NCBI RefSeq assembly: GCF_000379685.1
Contig: NZ_KB903249.1
Span: 1,009,911 to 1,073,910, forward strand
Length of the DNA stretch: 64,000 nt
DNA from: Catelliglobosispora koreensis DSM 44566
Lineage (GTDB): Bacteria > Actinomycetota > Actinomycetes > Mycobacteriales > Micromonosporaceae
Direction: 5' to 3'
Shown: piece by piece, positions 50,383 through 59,989 of the stretch
Layout: each line of letters starts with the position of its first letter
How positions within the stretch are numbered: position 1 is the first letter of the stretch
The notes under the pieces: model-generated
Databases searched by the model: none
Told to the model about the DNA's origin: nothing
The model's input: only the letters and a program-made list of their open reading frames with translations
Made by a program: the position numbers and the translations under genes

Positions 50383-51840
50383 ATGACAACTGTTGACCGA
50401 CGTGCTCTACTGCGCGGGATCGCAGCGGGAGCCGTGCTAGGCGGGCCATTCGCGGGATTCGCCGCCAGAGCCGCGAGCGCGGCCGAACCGCAGGCCGCTC
50501 AGCTGCCGCTTGGGCCGGTCGCTGACCTGCGAGATAACCAGGTCAGACTGCATTTGCCGGAAGGCTTTCAGTATCGCTCGTTTCACGACACCGAAACACC
50601 CGTCACGCTCGATGACGGCACCATCCTGCCCGGACGCCACGATGGCATGGCCGCGTTCCCCGGCCCGCGCGGCACGATCAGGCTGGTCCGCAACCACGAA
50701 GTGAACGGGCCAGGGGCGGCGTTTGGGCCGGGCACGCCCTATGACGCGATGGCCCGCGGCGGCACGACAACCATTCAGGTGACGCGGTTCGGCGAGGTGC
50801 AGAAGGCGTTCACCAGTCTCAACGGAACGCAGATGAACTGCTCCGGCGGGCCGATGCCCTGGGGCAGCTGGGTGAGCTGCGAAGAAACCGTCAACGGCCC
50901 CGACGTCGCGCCAGATTTCACCGGAGCACCAAACACCGCACTGCAAAAGCGCCACGGTTTCATCTTCGAAGTGCCCTCAGACGGGCAATCCGACCGGGAG
51001 CCGATCACCGACGCGGGACGGTTCGCGCACGAGTCTGTCGCCTGCGACCCGCGTGACGGCACGCTCTACCTGACCGAGGACAATTTCGGGTACGCCTCCG
51101 GTTTCTACCGCTACGTGCCGCGGCGCAACCCGTGTCACACGGGCCGTCTGGAAAACGGTGGCCGGCTGCAAATGCTGGCCGTCAAAGGCACGCCCAACGC
51201 GGAGCTTGCCGCGCACCAGGCCGACGGAGCGGCGTACAAGGTGGTGTGGGTGGACATCGACGACCCAGCGCCCAGTTTCCCTTATGAGCCAGGCGTTGTG
51301 GCACCGACCACGAACGACACCGCGCTGAACTATGTCGGCAAGCAGGGCCGCGTGCAGGGAGCGGCTCACTTCTCCCGGCTCGAAGGCGCTGTCTACGATC
51401 GCGGCGTCGTCTACTTCACGTCCACTCAAGGCGGCGGCGCGGCGGAAACCTCGCCCGGCCCGGTCGCCGATGGTTACGGCAACGGCGCTGGCCAGGTGTG
51501 GGCATACCACATTCGCTCACGCATGCTCCGGCTCGTCTACCAGTCACCGGATCGCCAGACGCTGGACTTCCCGGACAACATCACGACCAGTCCGCGCGGC
51601 ACGCTGATCCTGTGTGAGGACAACGCGCAGGACAACTTCATCCGTGGGCTGACCAAGGACGGGCGGTTGTTCGACATCGCGCTGAACCGCTTGCGCAGCA
51701 GCGGTGGGGCCGACCGTTCCAACGACGAATTCGCTGGCTCGACGTTCAGCCCTGGCGGGCACACGCTATTCGTCAACATCCAGGCCGGGGCCGGGATGAC
51801 TTTCGCCATCTGGGGCCCCTGGCACCGGCTCGGCGTCTAG
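50383..51840 (+). CDS. PhoX-like (DUF839) alkaline phosphatase family protein, Tat-exported
   Basis: 485 residues, with GAGGAGG before the ATG. The Tat signal DRRALLRGIAAGAVLGG is residues 5-21. The DUF839 beta-propeller is seen in motifs such as VRNHEVNGPG, SCEETVNG, AHESVACDPRDGTLYLTED and TLILCEDN, where acidic residues could bind calcium and iron as in PhoX. PhoX-type enzymes release phosphate from organic esters outside the cell. The propeller is well conserved but the enzymatic role here is by analogy. Its TAG stop shares CTAG with the convergent DUF6289 gene. Confidence 0.85.
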   Translation: MTTVDRRALLRGIAAGAVLGGPFAGFAARAASAAEPQAAQLPLGPVADLRDNQVRLHLPEGFQYRSFHDTETPVTLDDGTILPGRHDGMAAFPGPRGTIRLVRNHEVNGPGAAFGPGTPYDAMARGGTTTIQVTRFGEVQKAFTSLNGTQMNCSGGPMPWGSWVSCEETVNGPDVAPDFTGAPNTALQKRHGFIFEVPSDGQSDREPITDAGRFAHESVACDPRDGTLYLTEDNFGYASGFYRYVPRRNPCHTGRLENGGRLQMLAVKGTPNAELAAHQADGAAYKVVWVDIDDPAPSFPYEPGVVAPTTNDTALNYVGKQGRVQGAAHFSRLEGAVYDRGVVYFTSTQGGGAAETSPGPVADGYGNGAGQVWAYHIRSRMLRLVYQSPDRQTLDFPDNITTSPRGTLILCEDNAQDNFIRGLTKDGRLFDIALNRLRSSGGADRSNDEFAGSTFSPGGHTLFVNIQAGAGMTFAIWGPWHRLGV

Positions 51841-52085
51841 GGCTGGCAGTTGATGATGCGGTATGTGGAATAGCGAGTGTGCTGACCCCAGTCAAAAGGC
51901 TCGCCACAGTAGCCGTAGGACCAGCCACCGACCACCACGGTCTTGCTGGCGTTGGAGTAGTAGGTGAAGGTGACGCTTTGGTATGGTCCCGGATTCGGGA
52001 TGGCTGCGGCGGGAGTCGCGACCGCGGTCGCGGCGAAGGCGGCGATAGCGCCTGTGATCAGCAGGCGGCTGGCTAAACGCATCAT
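51837..52085 (-). CDS. Small secreted protein, DUF6289-like (paralog of the gene at 22408)
   Basis: 82 residues with a signal peptide ending near residue 29 (LLITGAIAAFAATAVATPAAA). The mature part (about 53 residues) has the pattern TYYSNASKTVVVGGWSYGYCGEPFDWG and ends in NCQP. This pattern (aromatic-Y-S/D-x-S, then CxG/E-P, then WG, then NC) is shared with the gene at 22408. Function unknown. Converges with phoX (4-nt overlap) and diverges from an MFS gene. Confidence 0.75.
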   Translation of the reverse strand: MMRLASRLLITGAIAAFAATAVATPAAAIPNPGPYQSVTFTYYSNASKTVVVGGWSYGYCGEPFDWGQHTRYSTYRIINCQP

Positions 52086-52123
52086 CAGAAAATCGTAGCA
52101 TGCAAATATATAAGCGGGGACAC

Positions 52124-53500
52124 GTGCAAACCAGCGTTGACGTGGGGCTGCGATCGGAACGGGGGCCGATCCTGCTCGCCCTGATGGTCTCGACCGGGCT
52201 CGTGGCCATCGACGCGACCATTATCGCGACCGCCGTCCCGTCCGTCGTAACCGACCTCGGCGGCTTCGCCCAGTTTCCGTGGCTGTTCTCGGTGTTTCTC
52301 TTAGCCCAGGCGGTCACCGTCCCGATCTACGGCAAGCTCGCTGACCTGTTCGGCCGCAAGCCCATCATCCTGTTCGGCATCGGGCTCTTCCTCGTCGCGT
52401 CTGTCCTGTGTGGACTCGCGTGGTCGATGCCCGCGCTGATCGTGTTCCGGGCGCTGCAAGGGCTTGGCGCCGGGGCCATCCAGCCGATCAGCCTGACCAT
52501 CGCCGGTGACATCTACTCACTGGCCGAACGAGGCAAGGTGCAGGGCTACCTGGCCAGCGTTTGGGGAATATCGGCGATCGCGGGACCGACCCTGGGTGGC
52601 GTTTTCGCCCAGTACCTGACGTGGCGCTGGATCTTCTTCATCAACATTCCGCTGTGCCTGCTCGCCGCGTTCATGCTCGGGCGGAACCTGACCGAAACCG
52701 TGGAACGCAAGAAACATCAACTCGACTATCTCGGGGCGGCACTGCTGAGCGTGGGTGCCGCCCTGCTCATTTTGGGCATGCTCGAAGGCGGCGAGGCATG
52801 GCCGTGGATTTCCTTGCCAGGGATAGGGATTCCGGCAGCGGGTGTGGTGCTGCTCGCCTGGTTCATCGCCGTTGAGCGCCGGGCCGCCGAACCCGTGCTT
52901 CCCTTGTGGATATTCCGCCACCGGTTCCTCGTCATCGGCTGCCTGATCGCGGTGGGTGTCGGCGCTGTGCTCATCGGCCTGACCTCCTATGTGCCGACCT
53001 ATGTGCAGGCAGTGCTGCACACCAGCCCGCTAACGGCCGGGTTCACGCTCGCCATGATGACGATTGGCTGGCCGATCACGGCTTCGCTGTCTAGCCGGGT
53101 CTACCTGCGCCTTGGCTTTCGTGTTACCGCGCTCATCGGCAGCGCGGCGACCCTTTGCGGAACGGTCCTGCTCACGGTCAGTTCGTCGGTCGCCTCGGTC
53201 GCGCTTTCGTGCTTCATCATTGGCGCCGGCCTGGGTTTCGTCGCCTCGCCCACGCTCATCGCGGCGCAGTCCACCGTCGGCTGGTCTGACCGTGGCGTGG
53301 TGACCGGTGCCAACATGTTCAGCCGCTCGATGGGCAGTGCCGTTGGCGTGGCGCTGTTCGGGGCGATGGCGAACGCGACGTTACGGCGTGACGGAGCCGC
53401 CCTAGCCGTGGCTTCGCAACGCGTGTTCCTCGCGGTGGCCATCCTGGCCCTGCTGATGGGCGTGGCCGTGGCGTTTCTGCCGACCTTAAAGAGTGTCTAA
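52124..53500 (+). CDS. DHA2-type MFS multidrug exporter
   Basis: 458 residues from the GTG at 52124 with GGGGA upstream; an ATG at 52100 is possible. Motif VAIDATIIATAVPSVVTDLG near residue 30, motif A GKLADLFGRKPIIL near 75 and the antiporter motif GYLASVWGISAIAGPTLGGVF near 148 identify a proton-driven drug exporter. About 14 hydrophobic segments. Substrate unknown. An AT-rich stretch (52099-52114) just upstream holds the likely -10 region. Confidence 0.88.
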   Translation: MQTSVDVGLRSERGPILLALMVSTGLVAIDATIIATAVPSVVTDLGGFAQFPWLFSVFLLAQAVTVPIYGKLADLFGRKPIILFGIGLFLVASVLCGLAWSMPALIVFRALQGLGAGAIQPISLTIAGDIYSLAERGKVQGYLASVWGISAIAGPTLGGVFAQYLTWRWIFFINIPLCLLAAFMLGRNLTETVERKKHQLDYLGAALLSVGAALLILGMLEGGEAWPWISLPGIGIPAAGVVLLAWFIAVERRAAEPVLPLWIFRHRFLVIGCLIAVGVGAVLIGLTSYVPTYVQAVLHTSPLTAGFTLAMMTIGWPITASLSSRVYLRLGFRVTALIGSAATLCGTVLLTVSSSVASVALSCFIIGAGLGFVASPTLIAAQSTVGWSDRGVVTGANMFSRSMGSAVGVALFGAMANATLRRDGAALAVASQRVFLAVAILALLMGVAVAFLPTLKSV

Positions 53501-53593
53501 ATAGGCGGGCGTTCATTGACAGGGGGCATCGCTACTAGCGAATATTTAATTAACTTTCTTTATAGATGTGACCCTCCTGACTTTGGAGTCGCC

Positions 53594-55510
53594 ATGAACA
53601 GACTGCGTCTGGTGGCAACTGCCGCCGTTACCGCCCTGGTCGCTGGCTTAGCAGTGGCGGCCGCGCCGGCCGCCGCCGCGGAAGTGCTGGTAAACGGGGG
53701 CTTTGAAACCGGTACCCTCTCGCCCTGGTCTTGTTCTGGAAGCACCGGAAGCGTTGTCTCCACACCGGTGCGCACCGGAACGAAAGCCCTGCAAGGCGCG
53801 CCAGCCGGCTCCGACAACGCCAAGTGCGTCCAATCAGTACCGGTCGTTTCGGGCACGAGCTACACGCTGTCAGCCTGGGTGCGCGGTAGCTATGTCTACC
53901 TTGGTGTCACGGGTGGAAGCTCGACCTGGACGCCCAACGCGGCCAACTGGACCCAGCTGACCCTGACCTTCACCGCCTCCAGCAGCACCGTCCAGGTTTA
54001 CCTGCACGGCTGGTATGGCACCGGCAACTATCATGCCGACGACGTGTCGCTGCAGGGACAGGGCACCGGCATCCAGGTGCCCGGAACGCCCGGCACCCCA
54101 ACCCCGGGCACCATCACCAACACCTCCATCGCGTTGTCGTGGGGAGCGTCGTCGGGAACCGTTACGGGATACCGGGTTTACGAGGGCAGCACCGTGGTCG
54201 CCTCGCCCACCGGCACCAGCGCGACTATTTCGGGACTGGCCGCTTGCTCAACGCACACCTACAGCGTGGCCGCCTACAACTCCGCCGGGGAATCACCACG
54301 TTCCGGCACGGTCACTGTCCAAACCACAGGATGCACCACGGGTGTACCAGGTGTGCCGCCCAATTTCCGGGTAACCGCCTCTGCTAACACGTCGCTCAGC
54401 CTCGCCTGGAACGCCTCCTCCGGAACCGTTACCGGCTACCGGGTTTACCAGGGCGCCACGCTCAAGGCCACGGTCACCGTGCTGTCCACCACGATCACCG
54501 GCTTGACGGCGTGCACGAGCTACACGTTCAGCGTGCGTGCCTACAACAGCACCGGTGAGTCCGGCCCAGCCACGCTGACCGCCACCACGACCGGCTGTCC
54601 CGTGGGCAATCTGCCCAAGCACCTGCTCACTGGCTACTGGCAGAACTTCGTCAACGGGGCGACACCGTTGCGTTTGTCCTCCGTGCCAACGTCTTACGAC
54701 ATCGTCGCCGTCGCCTTCGCTGACGCCGTCGCGGGGCAACCCGGAGCCGTGACGTTCAATTTGGACAGTGGACTGTCCTCGGCGCTCGGCGGCTACACCA
54801 CGGCACAGTTCAAGGCCGACATCGCGACGCTGAAGTCCCGCAACCAGAAGGTCATCCTGTCCGTCGGTGGTGAGCTGGGGTCCGTCGCGGTCAACAGTTC
54901 AGCCGCGGCAACGAATTTCGCTAACTCGATGACCTCGCTGATCAACGAATACGGGTTCAACGGCGTCGACATCGACCTGGAGAACGGGCTCAACCCGACC
55001 TACATGGAGCAGGCGCTGCGCTCGATCCGCAATAGTGTCGGCGCGGGGCTGCTCATCACCATGGCACCGCAGACCATTGACATGCAGTCCACGGGAGCCG
55101 GTTACTTTTCGCTGGCGCTCAACATCCGCGACATCCTCACCATCGTGCACACCCAGTTCTACAACTCCGGTGGCATGCTCGGCTGTGACCAGATGTTCGC
55201 CTACAACCAGGGCACCATCAACTTCCTGACCGCGCTGGCGTGCATTCAGCTGCAGTCGGCGCTGCGGCCAGACCAGATCGCCCTGGGCCTGCCCGCGACC
55301 ACATCAGCGGCCGGCGGTGGCTACGTCAGCCCGTCTGTGGTCAACAACGCCTTGACGTGTCTGGCGGCCCGCACCAGTTGCGGCAGCTTCGTCCCGCCAA
55401 CGGCCTGGCCAACCATCCGCGGCGCGATGACCTGGTCTATCAACTGGGACGCCTCCAACGGTTACGCGTTCGCCAATTCCGTTAGCGCGCACCTGGACTC
55501 GATGCCGTAA
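53594..55510 (+). CDS. Secreted GH18 chitinase with CBM and two fibronectin type III domains
   Basis: 638 residues from the ATG at 53594, with GGAG 5 nt upstream. The signal peptide ends near residue 29 (APAAAAE). A CenC/CBM-like beta domain (about 30-155) starts VLVNGGFETGTLSPWSC. Two FnIII domains follow (about 160-245 and 255-335), with near-identical segments SGTVTGYRVY. The GH18 barrel covers about 340-638. The catalytic motif is FNGVDIDLENG (Asp459, Asp461, Glu463), the DxDxE core of GH18 with Asn in place of the first Gly/Asp. Together these predict hydrolysis of chitin outside the cell. It is followed by a strong terminator. Confidence 0.92.
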   Translation: MNRLRLVATAAVTALVAGLAVAAAPAAAAEVLVNGGFETGTLSPWSCSGSTGSVVSTPVRTGTKALQGAPAGSDNAKCVQSVPVVSGTSYTLSAWVRGSYVYLGVTGGSSTWTPNAANWTQLTLTFTASSSTVQVYLHGWYGTGNYHADDVSLQGQGTGIQVPGTPGTPTPGTITNTSIALSWGASSGTVTGYRVYEGSTVVASPTGTSATISGLAACSTHTYSVAAYNSAGESPRSGTVTVQTTGCTTGVPGVPPNFRVTASANTSLSLAWNASSGTVTGYRVYQGATLKATVTVLSTTITGLTACTSYTFSVRAYNSTGESGPATLTATTTGCPVGNLPKHLLTGYWQNFVNGATPLRLSSVPTSYDIVAVAFADAVAGQPGAVTFNLDSGLSSALGGYTTAQFKADIATLKSRNQKVILSVGGELGSVAVNSSAAATNFANSMTSLINEYGFNGVDIDLENGLNPTYMEQALRSIRNSVGAGLLITMAPQTIDMQSTGAGYFSLALNIRDILTIVHTQFYNSGGMLGCDQMFAYNQGTINFLTALACIQLQSALRPDQIALGLPATTSAAGGGYVSPSVVNNALTCLAARTSCGSFVPPTAWPTIRGAMTWSINWDASNGYAFANSVSAHLDSMP

Positions 55511-55517
55511 ACGCAAC

Positions 55518-55547
55518 ACTAGGTGGCCCGGGTTCGGGCCACCTAGT
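55518..55547 (+). terminator. Hairpin terminator after the chitinase gene
   Basis: A perfect 13-bp stem ACTAGGTGGCCCG (55518-55530) with CGGGCCACCTAGT (55535-55547) and a 4-nt GGTT loop, starting 8 nt after the stop codon. Confidence 0.85.
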
Positions 55548-55558
55548 ACCCTCCTCTG

Positions 55559-57082
55559 ATGCGGCGTAGCACGATCATTTACACCTGCCTGATCGTCACG
55601 GGCGTGCTCCTGTTAGCGGGCGCATTCGTGGCCTGGCCAAGGGAAACCGCCGCTATCTCACCGGGCACCGCATCGCCAAGTCCGTCCGATCTGGACATCG
55701 CTTCCGGCGTGAGCGACCCCAGTCCATCGACGGCTCCCAACTGCGGTGCCTTCGCCTTTGACAAACCGTCCACGGCGGCGTTGCGGTCCTCGAAGAAGAA
55801 AGCCTTCGCCTTCTACTTCCCGCCTTTCCCTGTTTCCATTGAGAACAAGGATCCCGCGAGCGACAGTTACACCAAGTGGCAGTTCACCGGCGACGCGACC
55901 GGGAAGTATGACTTGCGTGACCGGCCCATCGGCCGTCCCGTGCGCGGAAACTCCTGGCGCCAGCAAGACTTTGAACTCGAAGTCAAGCAGGCGATCGCGG
56001 TGGGCCTCGACGGCTTCATCTGGGAATACCACACACACGCCACCGATCAGCGCTGGAATCAGCTGCCAGCCATGCTCGCCGCGGTCAAAGCCGTCGACCC
56101 CGGGTTTCGCATCATGCTCAGCCCCGACCTGCCCCAAGAGGCGAACACGTTGCCTGACGGCATCATCTCCGACGTGCTGAAAGTCAAAGACGAGCCAGCG
56201 TTGTTCCGCCACGAAGGCTCGATCGTGCTCGCGCCGTTCTACCCTGAGCGCAAAGCACCGTCGTTTTGGGACGGTGTGCGCCAGTCACTTTCGGCGCAAG
56301 GGGTCAAGACGACCATGATGCCGCTTTTCCTTGACGGGACACCGGATTCGCGGGGACCGCAATGGAACAACAGCGTCATCGGCTACTCGCGGTGGGGGAG
56401 TTCCTGGGCGGGAAGCGCCGGATCGCTGGCGACCATGTCGTCGCAAGCGCATCAGAAGAGCCGCTTGTTCATGGCACCCATCGTCTTCGAAGACACCCGG
56501 ACATATAGCGGCCAATACTGGGAGTCCGGCAACAGCGCCACCTTGCGGGCGACGATGGAAAAAGCCATCTCCGGCGGGGCTGACTGGGTCTACTTCCGCA
56601 CGTGGAACGACTACACCGAATCCTGGATGGCACCATCGGCCCAGCGCGGCCACTCCGTTGGTGACGTCGCCGCCTACTACCTGACGTGGTTCAAGACCGG
56701 TTCCCGGCCCGCCCTCAAACGCGATGCGGTGTACTACTTCCACCGCAGCCATCACACCAGTCTCGGCTACGACACGTCCAAACAGGTCAAGCCGATGAAG
56801 CTCGTCCAGGGCGATCCCGTGACCAACGACGTCGAGCTGCTGGCTTTCCTTGCCACACCTGGGAAACTCACCATCACGCAAGGCGGCGACGTGCAGACCA
56901 AAGACGCCGAAGCGGGAGTGACCTCGTTCAAGGTGCCGTTGCGGGCGGGCAACAATCCCGTCTTTGAGCTGCATCGTGAAACGGGTGCCGTCATTTCGGT
57001 GCGCAGTGCGACCGCGACGAAGACGAGCATCTCGTTGCAGGACTGGATGTATCACGGCGGAGGTGGCACCGCCTGCCGGTAA
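55559..57082 (+). CDS. GH71-like glycoside hydrolase (endo-1,3-alpha-glucanase type), exported
   Basis: 507 residues. A signal/anchor segment ([21 protein letters not shown], about 5-25) precedes a Pro/Ser linker and the catalytic barrel. The motifs [20 protein letters not shown] and [15 protein letters not shown] are characteristic of family 71 (WNDYxES in the C-terminal part of the barrel). GH71 enzymes cut alpha-1,3-glucan, a component of fungal walls and dental mutan. It may work with the chitinase upstream against fungal material, which is inference. It ends in a hairpin that overlaps its stop codon. Confidence 0.82.
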   Translation: MRRSTIIYTCLIVTGVLLLAGAFVAWPRETAAISPGTASPSPSDLDIASGVSDPSPSTAPNCGAFAFDKPSTAALRSSKKKAFAFYFPPFPVSIENKDPASDSYTKWQFTGDATGKYDLRDRPIGRPVRGNSWRQQDFELEVKQAIAVGLDGFIWEYHTHATDQRWNQLPAMLAAVKAVDPGFRIMLSPDLPQEANTLPDGIISDVLKVKDEPALFRHEGSIVLAPFYPERKAPSFWDGVRQSLSAQGVKTTMMPLFLDGTPDSRGPQWNNSVIGYSRWGSSWAGSAGSLATMSSQAHQKSRLFMAPIVFEDTRTYSGQYWESGNSATLRATMEKAISGGADWVYFRTWNDYTESWMAPSAQRGHSVGDVAAYYLTWFKTGSRPALKRDAVYYFHRSHHTSLGYDTSKQVKPMKLVQGDPVTNDVELLAFLATPGKLTITQGGDVQTKDAEAGVTSFKVPLRAGNNPVFELHRETGAVISVRSATATKTSISLQDWMYHGGGGTACR

Positions 57083-57095
57083 GGGCAGGCGGTGC
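57066..57095 (+). terminator. Hairpin terminator at the end of the GH71 gene
   Basis: GCACCGCCTGCC (57066-57077) pairs perfectly with GGCAGGCGGTGC (57084-57095) over a 6-nt loop that includes the stop codon; TTT follows. It lies between convergent genes. Confidence 0.75.
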
Positions 57096-57107
57096 TTTAC
57101 GCGACGA

Positions 57108-58073
57108 TCAGACGCGGCTAACGCGCACGGCATCGGCGATGATGATGCCGGTGCCGTTGGTCCAGCGGCTCACCCCGACCTTGTTCGCGTCACCCGCGGC
57201 AAGGTTGAAGGTGCCCAGCACACGCCATTGTCCGCCGGTCACCCGCTGGTCGACGTGCACGCTGACGTTGCCGCCCGTGGTCACCACGACATAGGGCGCC
57301 GCCGAGTTGTATCCCGAGTTGGCCGGATACCAGGCTTCCACCCGGTAGTTGCCCGTCTCGGGAATGGCGAACTGGTACCAGGCGGCATCGCTTGCCGCGA
57401 CTGGATCGGCGAACCGGTAGTTCTCGCCGTATTTCTGCGACGAATACGACGACGTGCCCCAGTTGGCGCTAGCGGTGAACCGACCGGCGGTCGAGTTGTC
57501 CACAATGGACGACCAGCCCGGGGGTTGCGGGTTGAGTAGGCCAGCGATCTCGGTGCGCAAGGCGTTGAGGTCGATGAAGGACGGATCGATTTTGCCGGTG
57601 GTACTGGTCTCGCGGTGCCCACGCACATAGCTGGCGTCGCGGCCGAGCCGCTGCAGCACCGCGACGGTCGCCTTGACCGAGGCGTTGTATTGCGCGGCGG
57701 TCATCTGCTGGTTGACCCCGTTGTAGTCGATCTCCCAGCCGATCAGCATCGTGTTGCCATCGCCTGCCGGGATCGGGCCGCTGGCCCGCGCCTGGCCGGC
57801 GTGGTTGCATCGCCCGGCTGAAATCACGTGGAAGACACCGTGATAGTCGACCAGCGCCTGGCACAGCGGGCCAGCCAGGTCGGGCCGGCCGTTGATGCAA
57901 ATGTTGAGGGCGGGATGCGGGTTGCTCGCACTGGAGGTCGCCGCGGTGTGGTGCCACAGCACCCCGATGGGGTCGAAGGAGCCTGGGCGCATCCGGTTGC
58001 GCCAGTCTCCGTGCTCGACAACCGTTACGCCAGCGGCCCGCAGAACATCAGCGAGCCAGGGAATGGTAGCCAT
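57108..58073 (-). CDS. N-acetylmuramoyl-L-alanine amidase (amidase_2) with golvesin-like C-terminal domain
   Basis: 321 residues from the ATG at 58073. The amidase_2 domain (about 1-175) has the zinc ligands in [22 protein letters not shown] and the KID motif with the preceding [16 protein letters not shown]. It hydrolyses the bond between muramic acid and the peptide stem. The C-terminal part (about 190-321), with [21 protein letters not shown] and [14 protein letters not shown], is the golvesin-like beta domain of phage and bacterial cell-wall enzymes. No signal peptide is present in the amidase itself, so its export is not explained unless the small peptide upstream takes part. It is coupled to that peptide by TGATG. 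Confidence 0.88.
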   Translation of the reverse strand: MATIPWLADVLRAAGVTVVEHGDWRNRMRPGSFDPIGVLWHHTAATSSASNPHPALNICINGRPDLAGPLCQALVDYHGVFHVISAGRCNHAGQARASGPIPAGDGNTMLIGWEIDYNGVNQQMTAAQYNASVKATVAVLQRLGRDASYVRGHRETSTTGKIDPSFIDLNALRTEIAGLLNPQPPGWSSIVDNSTAGRFTASANWGTSSYSSQKYGENYRFADPVAASDAAWYQFAIPETGNYRVEAWYPANSGYNSAAPYVVVTTGGNVSVHVDQRVTGGQWRVLGTFNLAAGDANKVGVSRWTNGTGIIIADAVRVSRV

Positions 58074-58222
58074 CAGGACGCTCCCAGAATATCGGCGAGA
58101 CATTCCGGTTCACTGGTGTTCGCGGCCGCGGGCTTGGCGATCACTGCCACGGCCGCGGCCACAAGTGCGGGGACGGTGAGCAGGGCCCGCCGTCTTAAGT
58201 GGATGATGCGGGACTTTCGCAT
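58073..58222 (-). CDS. Tiny secreted peptide coupled to the amidase gene
   Basis: 49 residues from an ATG at 58222 with the strong ribosome site AAAAGGAGCG. The sequence is almost entirely a signal peptide: basic start MRKSRIIHLRRRALL, then a hydrophobic stretch TVPALVAAAVAVIA ending AAA, and a 15-residue tail (NTSEPECLADILGAS). Its stop and the amidase start share TGATG. It could be a separated signal peptide left from a frameshift or a genuine small exported peptide. No known family. Confidence 0.6.
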   Translation of the reverse strand: MRKSRIIHLRRRALLTVPALVAAAVAVIAKPAAANTSEPECLADILGAS

Positions 58223-58407
58223 GGCGCTCCTTTTAGGGGCGATTCGATGCACCAGGTGAGCGCACGTTATAACGCAGGCAGACGCCATGTCGATACCTTT
58301 CGTTGTTATCACGGAGGGTGAAGGAATTCGCCGCAGACCGAAGGATGGCCGAATCTGCCAGAGTTATGTCATTGCTGCCATGCCGCTGAGCAGTGCAGGC
58401 TTGTCCC

Positions 58408-59373
58408 GTGCGGGTAGTGATCGCGGTTTTCGACGGGGTAGGAATGCTCGACGTGACCGGGCCGGCCGAGGTCTTCCACGCGGCAACGAAACTGCTCGGC
58501 TCACGCAAACGCGGATACGAGGTGCTGCTCGCCGGTCCGCGTCCGGGGCCGGTGCGCGGCGGGAACGGGCTGCAGATCGTGGCCGACATCGGCTTCGCCG
58601 ACGTGGGCACCGCCGACACGGTCATCGTCCCGGGCGGGCTGGAAATCACGCACGGTCAGCTCAAACCCATCGTGCGCCCCGACATGGTCGACTGGATCAG
58701 CGCCGGGGCACCACAGTGGAACCGCGTCGCCTCGGTGTGCGCGGGCGCGCACATGCTCGCCGCCGCCGGGCTGCTCGACGGATGCCGCGCCACGACCCAC
58801 TGGTTCTCGACCGACCAGCTAGCCGCCGACCACCCCGAGATCGACGTCGACCCCGACTCGATATTCGTGCGGTCCGGCAAAGTCTGGACCAGCGCGGGAG
58901 TCACGTCCGGGATGGACCTAGCGCTGGCTCTCGTGGCCGAAGACCACAGCGAACAGCTCGCGCGCAAAGTCGCCCAATGGCTCGTCATGTACCTGCGCCG
59001 GCCCGGCGGGCAGAGCCAATTCAGCGTGCCACTGTCCACTGCGGAGCCCCGCTCACGCAAGATCCGCGACCTGCAGCACTGGCTGACCGAGAACCTGTCG
59101 GCAGACCTGTCCGTGCCCGCGCTCGCCCGCCGCGCCAACCTCAGCGAACGTCACTTCGCCCGCCTGTTCACCGAGCAAACCCACGTCACCCCAGCCGCCT
59201 TCGTCGAAGCCAGCCGCACCGAAGCCGCACGCCGGCTCCTGGAGCAAACCGACGAACCCGTCGACGTGGTGGCAGCACGCTGTGGCTTCGGCTCCGCCGA
59301 AACGCTCTACCGCACGTTTCGCCGGCGCCTCGGCACCACACCAAGCGCCTACCGCCACCGTTTCCGGTTCTGA
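58408..59373 (+). CDS. GlxA-family AraC-type regulator with DJ-1/PfpI domain
   Basis: 321 residues from a GTG at 58408 (a GTG at 58393 is also possible). The N-terminal DJ-1/PfpI domain (about 1-175) contains FDGVGMLDVTGPAEVF, and the nucleophile-elbow region VCAGAHMLAAAGLLDG. The C-terminal AraC HTH domain (about 220-320) has LARRANLSERHFARLFTEQT and AARCGFGSAETLYRTFRRRLG. Such proteins regulate nearby genes, often for amine or nitrile compounds. The HD-domain hydrolase gene follows by 12 nt. Confidence 0.92.
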   Translation: MRVVIAVFDGVGMLDVTGPAEVFHAATKLLGSRKRGYEVLLAGPRPGPVRGGNGLQIVADIGFADVGTADTVIVPGGLEITHGQLKPIVRPDMVDWISAGAPQWNRVASVCAGAHMLAAAGLLDGCRATTHWFSTDQLAADHPEIDVDPDSIFVRSGKVWTSAGVTSGMDLALALVAEDHSEQLARKVAQWLVMYLRRPGGQSQFSVPLSTAEPRSRKIRDLQHWLTENLSADLSVPALARRANLSERHFARLFTEQTHVTPAAFVEASRTEAARRLLEQTDEPVDVVAARCGFGSAETLYRTFRRRLGTTPSAYRHRFRF

Positions 59374-59385
59374 GAAAGGAATCCC

Positions 59386-59970
59386 GTGCACACCATCCCC
59401 GACACCGCGTTAGCCCGCGCCGCCAACGAGATCCTCGTTACCTCCAGCCCACCAACGCTTGTGGGCCATTGCCGGCGCACCTACCAATTCGGTGCGCAGC
59501 TCCTGGTACAGGCCGGCCGGACCTTCGACACCGAAACGCTCTACGTCGCCTGCCTCCTACACGACCTCGGCCTCACCGACCAATTCGAAGACGGCGAGAC
59601 CGCCTTCGAAATCCGCGGAGCCCAAGTGGCACAGGCGTCTTTGCTCGAACACGGCGCCACACCCGAACAAGCGAACCTGGTCTACGACGCCATCGCCCTG
59701 CACCTGCGGCCAGCAGACGACGAGCTGCGAGCCGAAGTCACCGGCGTCACCATCGGCGCGGCCGTCGACGTGCTCGGCCTGCGCTTGGACGAGCTGCCCA
59801 AACACTTTGTGGCCCAAGCACTTGAGGAGTTCCCCCGCGACGGCCTGAAGGCCTATCTGCAAGAGGCTCTCGTCAAGCAGGGCAAACTCAAGCCCACGTC
59901 ACGGATAGCCAGATACATCGAGAAGTACCAGTTCGCCGACTTGGTCGCCGCGACACCGTTTGACAGCTGA
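59386..59970 (+). CDS. HD-domain hydrolase, cyanamide hydratase-like
   Basis: 194 residues from a GTG with AAAGGA upstream. The HD motif pattern is seen: VGHCRRTYQFG (first His), CLLHDLGLTDQF (HD), SLLEHGA, IALHL and GAAVDVLGL. Cyanamide hydratase-type HD proteins use zinc to hydrate cyanamide to urea, and other HD enzymes act on nucleotides; the substrate here is not certain. It forms an operon with the GlxA regulator, which fits a control of a small nitrogen compound. Confidence 0.82.
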   Translation: MHTIPDTALARAANEILVTSSPPTLVGHCRRTYQFGAQLLVQAGRTFDTETLYVACLLHDLGLTDQFEDGETAFEIRGAQVAQASLLEHGATPEQANLVYDAIALHLRPADDELRAEVTGVTIGAAVDVLGLRLDELPKHFVAQALEEFPRDGLKAYLQEALVKQGKLKPTSRIARYIEKYQFADLVAATPFDS

Positions 59971-59989
59971 GGCCGCTAGGCTAAGCGAT

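Noticed and set aside
58287-59825. 512-codon frame on the plus strand across the GlxA and HD genes
   Set aside because: Arg/Pro-rich shadow of two well-supported genes in another frame.
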